From: CAIKXD01 sp035439485
GTDB lineage: Bacteria; Bacteroidota; Bacteroidia; UBA4408
Assembly (NCBI GenBank): GCA_035439485.1
Contig: DAORKI010000003.1
Span: 15,393 to 79,392 of the forward strand
Reading direction: 5' to 3'
DNA: 64,000 bases
Shown one piece after another: positions 1 through 8,779 of the stretch; within the stretch, counting starts at the first letter, position 1, and the number at the start of each line of letters is the position of its first letter. The notes below the pieces were generated by a model that saw only the letters and a list, made by a program, of their open reading frames with translations, was not told the DNA's origin and did no database searches. A program made the translations under genes and the position numbers.

Positions 1-612
1 AGGAATTATACGTTGAACTTGACCCAATAAATTTTTCAATTCTAACGAAGCTTGTCCTTGATTTAAAGCAAAATTAACGGTGACGTTATTATTAGCAGGA
101 TTAGGATAAATTGAATTTAATTTTGGAGTCGCATTAATTTCACTGATGGAAGTTGGAGTAGCATTAAAACGAACTAATATTGAAGAAGTATCATTTAAAT
201 CAGCTACATTCTGCAAAATGTATCTTACAGTAGAAACTCCTAAATTTCCTTTTGGGGCATAATCTAGATACATGTCTAAAAATTCTCCATTGGGATTTAA
301 AATAATATTACCCAATGATGTATCTGTTTCTGGTGAATAACAAGCTTCCCAGCAAAAATAATTAGAAGTACCAGGTATAGTATCAAGTTGTTGTCTAATC
401 ATTCTAATAGTTTTTGCCGAGGTTCCAGTATTTTTTACCGTAAAACCATGAAATGTATAGGCACTGTTTCCTTGGTAGTCAGTTATGTCAAACCAAGCAT
501 CAATACTGCCGTTGGAATAGTCTTGCCCTCCTTTAGAAATTTTAATTTCTTGGGCAAATGAACTATAAGCAGTGGTTAATGCAATAAACGTAAGTAAAAA
601 TATTTTTTTCAT
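1..612 (-). CDS. T9SS-sorted secreted protein, 3' end cut by window edge
   Basis: The open frame runs leftward from ATG 612-610 off the window edge (204 codons visible). It opens with a signal peptide (MKKIFLLTFIALTTAYSSFAQ, cleavage expected after the Ala-Gln). A roughly 140-residue globular region of unknown function follows, containing CWEACYSP. The visible end starts a type A T9SS sorting domain (SIYPNPANNNVTVNF, then LLGQV), so most of this protein is present and perhaps 25-40 residues are missing. It is predicted to cross the inner membrane by Sec and the outer membrane by T9SS, whose PorU/PorV are encoded at 39-45 kb. A promoter-like pair lies just upstream at 647-680 on the minus strand. 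The enzymatic role, if any, is not recognisable. Confidence 0.8.
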   Translation of the reverse strand, partial: MKKIFLLTFIALTTAYSSFAQEIKISKGGQDYSNGSIDAWFDITDYQGNSAYTFHGFTVKNTGTSAKTIRMIRQQLDTIPGTSNYFCWEACYSPETDTSLGNIILNPNGEFLDMYLDYAPKGNLGVSTVRYILQNVADLNDTSSILVRFNATPTSISEINATPKLNSIYPNPANNNVTVNFALNQGQASLELKNLLGQVQRIIP

Positions 613-945
613 ATTAATGTATATATAGATTGATATTTATAAAACACAAATATACTATTTTAGAACAAAAAATACATCAAGAATTCTTTTTTTTATTCGA
701 ATACTCATTATTAGTGGTCGCAAAATGTTAAATTCACATAAATTTAAATTTTGTCAATAGTGAAATAACCATTTATATCATTTTTAATATTTGATGATTT
801 GTAACAATATGTATATCACAACAATATTGTATCTGCACATATCAAATTTGTTAATCTATTTCATTTTGTAATATTTCTTGTATTAAAAATTATCTGAATT
901 ATTTGTTGCCAACGAACCTCCATATAATAGGATATACATAATTTA
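613..945. other. Divergent intergenic region, no gene seen
   Basis: This is about 330 bases of very AT-rich DNA between two divergently transcribed T9SS cargo genes. Apart from the promoter elements at its two ends I see no open frame with a credible start, no tRNA and no strong hairpin. Confidence 0.6.
647..680 (-). promoter_or_regulatory. Bacteroidota-type promoter of the 1-612 gene
   Basis: Read on the minus strand, TATATTTG (654-647) matches the -7 consensus TAnnTTTG. A TTG (680-678) lies 23 nt upstream as a possible -33 element. The expected transcript start gives a leader of roughly 30 nt before ATG 612. Confidence 0.45.
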
Positions 946-976
946 TTTGCATAATTAATGACAACCAGTATATTTG
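946..976 (+). promoter_or_regulatory. Bacteroidota-type promoter of the 993 gene
   Basis: TTTG (946-949), a 19-nt spacer and TATATTTG (969-976) match the -33/-7 architecture used by the Bacteroidota housekeeping sigma factor. Transcription should start around 981, leaving a leader of about 10 nt before ATG 993. Confidence 0.6.
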
Positions 977-992
977 TATTAAAATCAATCAT

Positions 993-3050
993 ATGAAAAA
1001 AATTCTACTCTTCTCTATCTTTGTCCTTTTGTTTGTAATCCAATCAGAGGCGCAGTATTGGCAAATTCCAAATCCCAATGCAGGTTTTAATCCAGGCGGA
1101 CTTAACACAGATGCTGAATATCCAGTCGGAAGTGGATTAGCAGCCTCGTGGACTACTTGTTTAGCATCATCTTCCAGTCCAGTTTGGTCTACCACTCAAA
1201 CTATTCCTTTTCCATTCTCCTTTAATGGTACAGCGGTAAGCGATTTCAAAGTTTCAAATAGTGGTATACTTACCTTTGATGTTGGCACTGCTTTAGCAGC
1301 TCCTGGTTTTTCAGCAATTTCACTACCAAGTGCACTTATTCCAAATAACTCTATTTGCATTTCTGGACTTGGAGGAATTGGTGCCAACGACAATGTTGTA
1401 AGAAAAACATTCGGTACTTCACCTAATCGTCAACTTTGGATATTTTTTACATCATACGGATATGGAACGACTGTTTCAGATGGAAGTAATTTTACCTATT
1501 GGAGCATAGTATTAGATGAAACAACCAACAGAATTCATATAGTTGATCAACGAACAGGTGGGTATACTACCGCAGGTGTAGTTTCTGCAGGTGTTCAAAT
1601 AGATGCATCTACAGCATACAGTGTGGCCGGTTCACCAGCTTTGGCTTTTTTATCTGGTACTAGCCCAGCACAAGATGATAATTCCTTTTATACTTTCATA
1701 CCTGGAGCACAACCTTCATTTGACATGTCAGTAACTGCCATAACTTCTAGTCCATATTTGAGCCCTGGTAATACTAACTTTACTGGAACCATAAAAAATT
1801 TGGGATTGACCACTATTACTTCGTTTAATATTAATTACAAAATTGATGGAGGAACTCCAGTTACAGCAACTATTTCAGGTGTTAATATAACAAGTGGTTC
1901 AACTTATAATTTTACCCACAACACTCCATGGAATGCAGTTATTGGAACCCATACTTTGGAAATGTATGCCACTGATTTAAACGGCTCAAATATTGATGCG
2001 AATACTTTTGATGATTCTCATACACAAACCATAAACGTTTTAAGCGAGCTTGTGCCTCGCATTCCTTTATTTGAGATATTCACCAGTTCTACTTGTGGAC
2101 CATGCGCTCCAGGCAACACGAACTATCACTCCATTATAGATGTTAAGCCTGCAAGTGAATTTGTAAGTATAAAATATCAACAAGATTTTCCTTCAACTGG
2201 CGATCCATATGCAACTACAGAGTCAGTGAATAGAAGAACAAGTTATTATGCTATTACATCAATTCCTCGAATGATGATTGATGGAGGATGGAACAGTAAT
2301 GCAAGTGCCTTTACTACTGCTTTATATGACGATTCAAGATCTAAGCCAGCTCAGTATAAATTAAATGGAACGTATTCAGTAAATGGGAAATTGGTAGGCG
2401 CAAAGGTAAAATACGCTCCTGTGTTTAATTCAACTGGTGCTAAATTATATGTGGCTATTTTAGAAGGAGTAACTTCTCAAAACGTAAAAACCAATGGTGA
2501 AACAGAATTCAAACATGTGATGAAAAAAATGTTGCCAAATGAAACTGGCACTAATTTACCGGCTCAATCACCTGGTGTTTGGGACTCTACAACTTTTACT
2601 TATACCTTTAATGGTGAATACAGATTACCAACAGATGGGCAATCAGCAAATAGAATTAATCATACTACGGAACATAGTGTAGAAGAGTTTTCTGATTTAT
2701 ATGTGATTGCTTGGATACAAGGAAATGATAAAGTTGTTTACCAAGCTGCAAATTTGTCGCTTACTACGGGAATTGAATCAGTATCAAACGTTTTAAAAGA
2801 TGTTGATGTTTATCCAAATCCAACTCAAAATGTAATTAATATAAAAATCAATTTAAGTCAAAATGAGCAAATCGTATCAACACTTGTTGATTTAGAAGGG
2901 AATGTAATCAACAGCAAAATGTCTCAGTTAAAATCTGGAACAAATAATATTGATTTTGATGCAACACAATTAGCTTCTGGAATTTATCATGTAATGATAT
3001 TTGACTCTAAAGGAAACTCTTCTGTGCACAAGGTTGTGGTTCAAAAGTAG
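993..3050 (+). CDS. Secreted thioredoxin-like (Omp28-related) protein with T9SS sorting domain
   Basis: This 685-residue protein starts with a signal peptide (cleavage near SEAQ, residue 21). Residues 25-240 look like a beta-rich, Gly/Ser/Thr-rich adhesive region, and a CARDB-like segment follows (about 245-350). From about 355 a thioredoxin-fold region contains FEIFTSSTCGPCAPG, with the redox-type CxxC at Cys368 and Cys371, as in Omp28-related outer-membrane proteins. The end (from VDVYPNPTQNVINI to the terminal KVVVQK) is a type A T9SS sorting domain. The protein is therefore expected on the cell surface or in the medium. A promoter lies at 946-976 and a strong terminator directly downstream. 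Redox activity is inferred from CGPC only. Confidence 0.85.
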   Translation: MKKILLFSIFVLLFVIQSEAQYWQIPNPNAGFNPGGLNTDAEYPVGSGLAASWTTCLASSSSPVWSTTQTIPFPFSFNGTAVSDFKVSNSGILTFDVGTALAAPGFSAISLPSALIPNNSICISGLGGIGANDNVVRKTFGTSPNRQLWIFFTSYGYGTTVSDGSNFTYWSIVLDETTNRIHIVDQRTGGYTTAGVVSAGVQIDASTAYSVAGSPALAFLSGTSPAQDDNSFYTFIPGAQPSFDMSVTAITSSPYLSPGNTNFTGTIKNLGLTTITSFNINYKIDGGTPVTATISGVNITSGSTYNFTHNTPWNAVIGTHTLEMYATDLNGSNIDANTFDDSHTQTINVLSELVPRIPLFEIFTSSTCGPCAPGNTNYHSIIDVKPASEFVSIKYQQDFPSTGDPYATTESVNRRTSYYAITSIPRMMIDGGWNSNASAFTTALYDDSRSKPAQYKLNGTYSVNGKLVGAKVKYAPVFNSTGAKLYVAILEGVTSQNVKTNGETEFKHVMKKMLPNETGTNLPAQSPGVWDSTTFTYTFNGEYRLPTDGQSANRINHTTEHSVEEFSDLYVIAWIQGNDKVVYQAANLSLTTGIESVSNVLKDVDVYPNPTQNVINIKINLSQNEQIVSTLVDLEGNVINSKMSQLKSGTNNIDFDATQLASGIYHVMIFDSKGNSSVHKVVVQK

Positions 3051-3063
3051 TTTTAAAGATTGT

Positions 3064-3101
3064 AAAAAAAGGGATACAAAATTTTGTATCCCTTTTTTTT
3101 T
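3064..3101 (+). terminator. Rho-independent terminator after the 993 gene
   Basis: A perfect inverted repeat GGGATACAAAA/TTTTGTATCCC (3071-3081 and 3082-3092) is flanked by A and T tracts, so it could act in both directions. It ends the transcript of the T9SS cargo gene. Confidence 0.85.
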
Positions 3102-3214
3102 ATGCATATTATACACTTAAAATCCGTCCATTTTAATTTTATAACAATTCAGGTTTATAACTTTAACAGTCACTAATTTGTTTTTGTAAAAAAAATTTTT
3201 ACAATTGTTCAAAA

Positions 3215-3222
3215 TATTTTTG
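3215..3222 (+). promoter_or_regulatory. -7 box immediately before apaG
   Basis: TATTTTTG matches TAnnTTTG and ends only 2 nt before ATG 3225. If used, transcription would begin at or next to the start codon (leaderless). No well-spaced TTG -33 element is visible. Confidence 0.4.
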
Positions 3223-3224
3223 TT

Positions 3225-3617
3225 ATGCCAACTGTTTCAAAAATTACTCAAGGCATTTTAATTCAGGCAGAGCCTGAGTTTAATGAAGTTTATTCAAGTG
3301 TGGAACGCAATAATTATGTGTTTACCTACCATATTGCAATTCACAACAATACTAATTTTGCATGCCAATTACTTCACAGAAAGTGGATAATTTTCGACTC
3401 CATAGGTGTGCAAAGTGAAGTTAAAGGTGATGGCGTTATAGGTGTGCAACCCATAATAAAACCTGGTGAGGTGTATCGATATGATTCATATTGCCCAATA
3501 AAGTCAGATATTGGTTATATGAAGGGCATTTATCAAATGAAAAGAATTGATAATAATAGTTATTTTGATGTTCAAATTCCTATGTTTGAACTCATAATGC
3601 CAAGTAGATTAAACTAA
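3225..3617 (+). CDS. apaG: ApaG domain protein
   Basis: At 130 residues this is the full length of the family. It is one ApaG immunoglobulin-like beta-sandwich: the core FTYHIAIHNN, QLLHRKWIIFDSIG, EVKGDGVIGVQPIIKPGE and MKGIYQM are characteristic. The family is loosely annotated as Co2+/Mg2+ efflux-associated in enterobacteria, but its molecular function in Bacteroidota is not established. The protein is cytoplasmic, without a signal peptide. Its stop codon overlaps the stop of the convergent lipoprotein gene by two bases, and a -7 box ends 2 nt before its ATG, so the mRNA may have almost no leader. Confidence 0.9.
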   Translation: MPTVSKITQGILIQAEPEFNEVYSSVERNNYVFTYHIAIHNNTNFACQLLHRKWIIFDSIGVQSEVKGDGVIGVQPIIKPGEVYRYDSYCPIKSDIGYMKGIYQMKRIDNNSYFDVQIPMFELIMPSRLN

Positions 3618-3997
3618 TAAGATGGAGGCAAATAAGCCTCTAACTTTTTAAGGTAAGGCAAATCCATTTTTTCTTCTTTAAGAAGCACTCCATTTAAATA
3701 AACCGAACACAAAAAACTTCCTTTGCCCCCATTGCTCTCAATTTTTAACGAAACATAGTCCCCTCTTTCAAAATCAGTTAATTTCTTTGATAACCATGAA
3801 TTACGATTCAATGGTCCTTCAGTTTTATCGCCAGAGGCAGTTTTATAAATAACTGTATATTCAGGCTCCTCCTTGGAAGTTTCAACAACGGTATATATGA
3901 CCTCGTTTTCAGGTTCTGGTTTCGATTTTTTACATGAAACAAACATGAAAACAAAAACACATAAAATCAAGGAAAAAATTTTCGTATTTTTTTTCAC
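3614..3997 (-). CDS. Small lipoprotein of unknown function
   Basis: The gene encodes 127 residues from a GTG start (3997-3995). A hydrophobic signal ends in FMFVSCKK, a lipobox with Cys22, so the mature protein should be a lipid-anchored periplasmic or outer-membrane protein. The mature part is short and beta-strand-like with no family I recognise (EPEYTVIYKTASGDKTEG, SLKIESNGGKGSFLCSVYLNG). The start is supported by a -33/-7 promoter pair whose -7 box ends 4 nt upstream. The gene converges with apaG, overlapping by 4 bp. Confidence 0.75.
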   Translation of the reverse strand: MKKNTKIFSLILCVFVFMFVSCKKSKPEPENEVIYTVVETSKEEPEYTVIYKTASGDKTEGPLNRNSWLSKKLTDFERGDYVSLKIESNGGKGSFLCSVYLNGVLLKEEKMDLPYLKKLEAYLPPSY

Positions 3998-4001
3998 TAC
4001 A

Positions 4002-4032
4002 CAAATATAAAAAAAAGCTGTCTGTAATCAAA
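4002..4032 (-). promoter_or_regulatory. Promoter of the 3614-3997 lipoprotein, overlapping the upstream terminator
   Basis: On the minus strand TTTG (4032-4029), a 19-nt spacer and TATATTTG (4009-4002) form a good Bacteroidota promoter. The -7 box ends 4 nt before the GTG start. The -33 element sits at the loop/3' arm of the terminator at 4006-4042, so the two signals share DNA. Confidence 0.5.
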
Positions 4033-4042
4033 CAGACAGCTT
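4006..4042 (-). terminator. Rho-independent terminator after the 4076-4909 gene
   Basis: The 11-bp stem AAGCTGTCTGT/ACAGACAGCTT (4015-4025 and 4032-4042) has a 6-nt loop. Read leftward it is followed by a run of T (A's at 4007-4016 on the plus strand). Confidence 0.8.
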
Positions 4043-4075
4043 AACAATAATTAATCAACCTTATTTAATCTAATT

Positions 4076-4909
4076 TTAGTTCAAAGTTATATTTCGGGTT
4101 TTATTTCTCACATTCACAGTAGCTTGATCATCACAATTGCCATTTCCAAAATCTACTGTTCTCACGGCTCTGCCTTCAGGGGTAATTTCAATAGTCCCGC
4201 TATCAATCCATCGACAATTCATAGCACGATGCAAAGGTTTCGTAATATTGGCTGTGTAATTTATTCCATTTGCATTGGTACCCGAAGCACTACCTGTAAT
4301 TTGATATACATCATCGGTCCAAGTTTTTGTGTCATTTCCTGCTAACATGGTTCTAGTTCTTACACTATTCCAAGTATGAACTTTTCCATTTGATTTGGTG
4401 ATTTTCATGTTTTGGGCATTAATTGTCCAATTCATTCTACCTTGTGCATCCAATCCATTATTAGTAATAGTTCTTGTTCCTTCTAATTTATTATCATTCC
4501 TATAAAAGTTATCGAAATTCATGGTTTTTATAGCGCCAATTTCAAAATAGCGTCCTGTATAGGTAACAATAATTTTTCCTCTTCTGTTTCGTCCATCAGC
4601 ACATAAACAATTACTACTTCCAAAATCTATAATTAAAACCCTTGGAGTTGAAATAGTGTCATGGGTAACTGTGGCGCATGTACTCAAAACATCAAATACT
4701 TCTTGCTCTTCTGAGGTTCTATAACCTGCGCTTCCTGTTTTGGCTGCATTATCAGCAATATTCATTACATCGTTTGAAAAAGTTTCGTTTTGCTCATTAT
4801 CACTGGCAACAGTAGTATCGTTTAAATCATCACGATCTTTTTTACATGAACTAAGTATGAATAAGGAGCTAATCAATAAGGCTGAGAAAATAATTTTAAA
4901 TGTTTTCAT
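4076..4909 (-). CDS. Lipoprotein of unknown function, 277 aa
   Basis: A signal peptide ends in the lipobox FILSSC (Cys22), followed by the charged KKDRDD stretch and an acidic linker. The mature protein (about 85-277) is beta-rich and repeats the theme of a strand ending in DFGxxNC: IDFGSSNCLC near residues 94-103 and VDFGNGNCDD near the end. Paired cysteines may form disulfides. I recognise the style of a widespread Bacteroidota lipoprotein family but no function. A possible -7 box lies at 4946-4953 and a clean terminator follows, so the gene looks monocistronic. Confidence 0.75.
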   Translation of the reverse strand: MKTFKIIFSALLISSLFILSSCKKDRDDLNDTTVASDNEQNETFSNDVMNIADNAAKTGSAGYRTSEEQEVFDVLSTCATVTHDTISTPRVLIIDFGSSNCLCADGRNRRGKIIVTYTGRYFEIGAIKTMNFDNFYRNDNKLEGTRTITNNGLDAQGRMNWTINAQNMKITKSNGKVHTWNSVRTRTMLAGNDTKTWTDDVYQITGSASGTNANGINYTANITKPLHRAMNCRWIDSGTIEITPEGRAVRTVDFGNGNCDDQATVNVRNKTRNITLN

Positions 4910-4945
4910 TCTAATAATTTATATTGGTTTTCCAGTTTATGACTA

Positions 4946-4953
4946 CAAATCTA
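4946..4953 (-). promoter_or_regulatory. -7 box for the 4076-4909 lipoprotein
   Basis: TAGATTTG on the minus strand matches TAnnTTTG and lies about 37 nt before ATG 4909. No clear -33 element was seen. Confidence 0.3.
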
Positions 4954-4995
4954 AATTAAGGTTTAATAATCATCAAAAAATATTTTCTTTAATTA

Positions 4996-6681
4996 TCACA
5001 ATCCAGCAATGGCCTTATCTTTTGGAATTTTAACTTCATAGGTAAATGAAATTTTCTTACTTTCTTTTGGCTTAAGATTAATATCCCATTCCAATTTACC
5101 AGTTTCAACGTCATATTTGGCTTTTCCACTTTCCATCAATTTAACAACAATAGCAGGATTTGAACTTAATGGAATTTGGTCATCAATATGCAATTCAGTA
5201 GCCACACTTTTTGTGTTTTTTATCAATAATTCATAGGTAACAGAAATAGTTTTTTCTTCTAATAAAACCTTTTCCTTTGTTTTATCCTTCAATTTTTTAC
5301 GTTGGATTACAATCCCCTTATCTTTTCCCATGCTTAGTATTAATGTATCGTTAGTGGTATTAGGATCAATATAAGATTCACCGATATAGGTTCCATCAAA
5401 ATAAATTCGACTGTTACCAGGGATTAAATTTAAATCTTCCCACCCGGTAATTTTAGCAAGTAAATAGGCACTGGCATCCATTTTTGGTACGGAAGATAGG
5501 TTGTAATTAGTTTTTAAATCTTTTGTTTGAATGGCTACTAGATGTTGTTTACCATCAGAAGGAATATTGTATTTTAATTTTACATCATATTCAGTGTTTA
5601 AAATGTTTTCTGTAACAGTAGTCCAATCATAAGTATATGTAGCATCTTTAGCTTCATCTGAATCAAAGCTACTAGGTATTTTACCTGATGTAGTAACTTC
5701 ATTTAATGAAAGCGCTTTAGGTGCTAACATATCAATTTGTTTCATTTTTTCTTGTTTTTGATAAGCATTGTAAAAATTCAAATAAGCAGGCGTTAAATCA
5801 GGCTTTATTGTGCTTTGCATAGGAGTTCCGGTAGCAAGTGTTAAAAATGCATTATTCCAATCAACACCGGTATTTTGAGTAATACGTGCCTTATGGGTTA
5901 ATTGTAATTTATTGGTGTTATTATCGGCTCTTAAATCATATTCTGGAATCCAGCCAGCCTGTGCAACAAAGTAATTTATACTAACACTTCCTGCAGTAGC
6001 TTGTTCAGCCAGTACACTAACAATAACTCTGTGATTGGCTTGTGGGGCAGGAGCACCTGAATTTTCAACCTGATTGATGACATCGCTCAGGATACTTTGA
6101 CGTTCCTGTAGGTCTGCCAACAACTGTTTTCTGATGTTTTGTTCTCGTCTTAGTTTATAAGTTTCAGCATTTAAATTATTTAATCTAGTTCTTAAATAAT
6201 CCATAGCATCTTTAAATAAATTAAGTGTATCGCGCTTGGTTTCTCCTTTTATTAGACGATTATTTAATAAGATATTTTTTTCAGTTTGCAATGCTGCCAT
6301 TTTATCGGTAATTTCATCTAATTGCAGTTGCACTTCAGTTATTGAATCTCCTACCAATTGTAAGGATTTTAATTTTTTAGTTGAGGGTTTGATTGTTGTC
6401 ACTGCTTCAGGATAAATGGCGTCAAATTTCACTTCCATAATTGTAAAATTACCTTTGCCAGAAGCTTGTAACGAAGGGGCTTGTAAAACAGGAGATACAC
6501 CTTCAAAAATTATTTCATTTACACCTTGGGTCAATACCACATCATGACTTGAAAATAATTGTGCCCCATTGAGGTAAACGGTTGCTTTTTCAACTTTTGC
6601 TTTAAATGTATTAGCTGCTTTTAAATTAACTGATATAACTAAGGCTAACATAGAGTTGAGAATAAAAGAATAGGTTTTCAT
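4996..6681 (-). CDS. DUF4139 (mucoidy inhibitor MuiA-like) secreted protein
   Basis: This 561-residue protein has an N-terminal signal (residues 1-22, ending NLKAANT). The N-terminal DUF4140-like region (KATVYLNGAQLFSSHDVVLTQG) is followed by a coiled coil (about 95-200, rich in Leu/Gln/Glu). The C-terminal DUF4139 beta domain spans about 215-561 and contains YFVAQAGWIPEYDLRA and LELDDQIP-like strands. The family is known from MuiA-like proteins. Its biochemical function is unsettled, and an envelope role is inferred from the signal peptide. The gene is divergent from the ECF sigma gene with 136 bp between them, a location common for sigma-controlled genes, but I see no shared operator. Confidence 0.8.
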   Translation of the reverse strand: MKTYSFILNSMLALVISVNLKAANTFKAKVEKATVYLNGAQLFSSHDVVLTQGVNEIIFEGVSPVLQAPSLQASGKGNFTIMEVKFDAIYPEAVTTIKPSTKKLKSLQLVGDSITEVQLQLDEITDKMAALQTEKNILLNNRLIKGETKRDTLNLFKDAMDYLRTRLNNLNAETYKLRREQNIRKQLLADLQERQSILSDVINQVENSGAPAPQANHRVIVSVLAEQATAGSVSINYFVAQAGWIPEYDLRADNNTNKLQLTHKARITQNTGVDWNNAFLTLATGTPMQSTIKPDLTPAYLNFYNAYQKQEKMKQIDMLAPKALSLNEVTTSGKIPSSFDSDEAKDATYTYDWTTVTENILNTEYDVKLKYNIPSDGKQHLVAIQTKDLKTNYNLSSVPKMDASAYLLAKITGWEDLNLIPGNSRIYFDGTYIGESYIDPNTTNDTLILSMGKDKGIVIQRKKLKDKTKEKVLLEEKTISVTYELLIKNTKSVATELHIDDQIPLSSNPAIVVKLMESGKAKYDVETGKLEWDINLKPKESKKISFTYEVKIPKDKAIAGL

Positions 6682-6771
6682 AATTGTTGAATTAATTGTT
6701 ATTCCTCCTTGATGCTGATAAATTTAAAATTCCATAAACTGATTAAAATTTATTTTTTTGAGTAGTCATTT

Positions 6772-6801
6772 TTTGACCACAATATTTTCTTGTTAACTTT
6801 G
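6772..6801 (+). promoter_or_regulatory. Promoter of the ECF sigma/anti-sigma operon
   Basis: TTTG (6772-6775), an 18-nt spacer and TAACTTTG (6794-6801) fit the Bacteroidota consensus. The expected leader before GTG 6818 is about 10 nt. Confidence 0.55.
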
Positions 6802-6817
6802 AGGCTTATTCATTATT

Positions 6818-7405
6818 GTGCCTTTACCAGAAGAGAAATACCTTCATCTTACAGATTTAGAGTTACTCCAGTTGTATAAACTGAATGGTGATGTTGTGAT
6901 TATTGGTTTATTATATAAAAGATACGTTACGATGGCACTTGGAGTAGCTCATAAGTATTTGCAACCTGAAGATGAGGCAAAAGATGCTGTGATGCAAGTT
7001 TTTGAACAATTGCTTCAGCAGGTTAATCATCATAAAATTGATAACTTTAAAAGTTGGTTATACAGTGTGGTGAAAAATTTTTGTTTGATGAAACTGCGTA
7101 AAGAGAAGAATTTAACCATTGTGAGAGAGGAAGAAGGAAAAAATATTTTTAGTGTTGTGGAAAAAGAACAAGTTTTGCATCAAGAAGAAGTAAAACAGAA
7201 AGAAATTAACTTGACAAACTTGGAAATGGCCATTGAAACGCTGAATGAAGAGCAAAAAAAATGCATTGAATTGTTTTATTTGCAACAAAAAAGTTATGCT
7301 GAAGTGGTTGAAATTACAGGTTATTCTTTAAATAATGTAAAAAGCTTTATTCAAAATGGTAAACGAAATTTGAAACTTAAAATGCAAAGTGTATATGGAG
7401 CATAA
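6818..7405 (+). CDS. ECF-type RNA polymerase sigma factor
   Basis: This is 195 residues from GTG 6818, the usual size for sigma-70 family group 4. Region 2 is visible at about 20-90 (KRYVTMALGVAHKYL, DEAKDAVMQVFEQLL, SWLYSVVKNFCLMKLRK). Region 4 lies at about 135-190 (LNEEQKKCIELFYLQQKSY, NNVKSFIQNGKRNLKLK). It directs core RNA polymerase to a dedicated regulon. The following gene overlaps its end by 11-17 bp and encodes a membrane-anchored ZAS-type anti-sigma factor, the classic paired arrangement. The promoter upstream resembles the housekeeping type, so autoregulation is not evident from the sequence. Confidence 0.9.
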   Translation: MPLPEEKYLHLTDLELLQLYKLNGDVVIIGLLYKRYVTMALGVAHKYLQPEDEAKDAVMQVFEQLLQQVNHHKIDNFKSWLYSVVKNFCLMKLRKEKNLTIVREEEGKNIFSVVEKEQVLHQEEVKQKEINLTNLEMAIETLNEEQKKCIELFYLQQKSYAEVVEITGYSLNNVKSFIQNGKRNLKLKMQSVYGA

Positions 7406-8708
7406 ATATACAAATAGTGATTTTTTTAAACCCACCGAATGTCCTTCGGATGCTTTGCTATTGAGTTATGTAAAAGGCACCATCAATAATACTGATAAAC
7501 GATTAGTTGAGCTTCATTTGGCAGATTGTGAAATGTGCAATGATATGGTAGAAGGCTATCAAAAGATGGATGCTACTAAAATCTCATCAAATATAAAATC
7601 AATTGAAATTAAAATCGATGAAGCAGTTGCAATTCACAGCAATAGAAAAACTGCAACATCCACACTTAAATGGTATTACGCTGCCGCTGCTATTTTACTC
7701 CTTGGCCTAACAGGGATTTTATATCAGTTTTATTTTAACAGTTTAGAGGAAACAAAAGTAGCTGATTTACCAACACCACACCAAACTGAGAGCAAGCACC
7801 AAATCGACACTATTGAGCAGAAGCAAATGAATGAAGAACCGCCCCAAAAGGCAGACACAAAATCAATTCCTGCTGAGCTCCCAATGCTTGTAAAAAGTAT
7901 ATCTAAAAAGCCCGCAGTAATGGAAGATTTGGCAGTTTCGAACAATGATATGATAACAGAAGTGCCAATGGATGAAGCACCAAAAAGTAAAGAAAATGTA
8001 GCCGCAGAACCAGTGTTGGTAGTGACTGAAAAGAATACAGCAGAAACTGTAACTTCAGGTTCAGTAGTTACATTAAACGTAACTGAACCAATTCAATCAT
8101 ATTCCTTTTCACCAAGCACTAGTGGAAACACACAAGCAATATCACCCAATAACACTGTAACAAATTTTAATTTTGATGCCACTACCCTAAATACGGTTGA
8201 AATCAGTAAAAATGTGAGTGATAAGAAAAAATTAGAAAGAGCCACAACAAATAAATTCAAGGCTACATCTAAAGCAGCTGAAAAACCGTCTGTAGCAAAA
8301 CAAGAAGCTATTAATGAGCACGAAGAAACAGCAGCTCTAAAAGATATGAGTTCAGATGATGTTGACTTATTAATAGAAACCAAGCAATTGTTGAACAACA
8401 AAAAATATAATGAAGCCATTGTTAATTATAATCTTTACTTAAAAAGAAATCCTAAAAATTGTGAGGCTATGGTTGGGCGTGCGCAATGCTATGAATTCAC
8501 CAATCAAAATAACCTTGCTATAAATGATTATACTCAATTATCGAAGTTAAAATGCGGGAAACAGTCTGATAGTGCCTATTTGAAATTAGCTGAATTATAT
8601 TTAAAAAATAAACAAACAAACGAAGCAAAAGCAGCTTTGCAAAAAGCAGTAATTTCTAAATATTTAGATATTGCAGAACAAGCAAAAAGCGAATTGAATA
8701 AACTATAA
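7395..8708 (+). CDS. Membrane-anchored anti-sigma factor with periplasmic TPR domain
   Basis: I chose ATG 7395 (a GTG at 7389 is also in frame); it overlaps the sigma gene, indicating translational coupling. The 437-residue protein has an N-terminal zinc-binding anti-sigma motif HLADCEMC (His41, Cys45, Cys48; HxxxCxxC as in ZAS/zf-HC2 proteins). One transmembrane helix (about 95-116, WYYAAAAILLLGLTGILYQF) and a roughly 200-residue low-complexity Ser/Thr/Glu/Lys-rich linker follow. The C-terminus (about 325-437) has TPR-like repeats (YNEAIVNYNLYLKRNPKN, AYLKLAELYLKNKQTNEAK). It should hold the sigma factor at the membrane. The TPR end would lie in the periplasm and may sense a protein partner, which is inference. 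Confidence 0.85.
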   Translation: MEHKYTNSDFFKPTECPSDALLLSYVKGTINNTDKRLVELHLADCEMCNDMVEGYQKMDATKISSNIKSIEIKIDEAVAIHSNRKTATSTLKWYYAAAAILLLGLTGILYQFYFNSLEETKVADLPTPHQTESKHQIDTIEQKQMNEEPPQKADTKSIPAELPMLVKSISKKPAVMEDLAVSNNDMITEVPMDEAPKSKENVAAEPVLVVTEKNTAETVTSGSVVTLNVTEPIQSYSFSPSTSGNTQAISPNNTVTNFNFDATTLNTVEISKNVSDKKKLERATTNKFKATSKAAEKPSVAKQEAINEHEETAALKDMSSDDVDLLIETKQLLNNKKYNEAIVNYNLYLKRNPKNCEAMVGRAQCYEFTNQNNLAINDYTQLSKLKCGKQSDSAYLKLAELYLKNKQTNEAKAALQKAVISKYLDIAEQAKSELNKL

Positions 8709-8731
8709 ATAGTTTATTAGCAATATATCTT

Positions 8732-8739
8732 TATTTTTG
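8732..8739 (+). promoter_or_regulatory. -7 box for hpt
   Basis: TATTTTTG matches TAnnTTTG about 40 nt before ATG 8780. No convincing -33 partner is visible. Confidence 0.35.
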
Positions 8740-8779
8740 ACGCAGAAATCATTATTATCAAATAGGAAAAAGCAATTTT

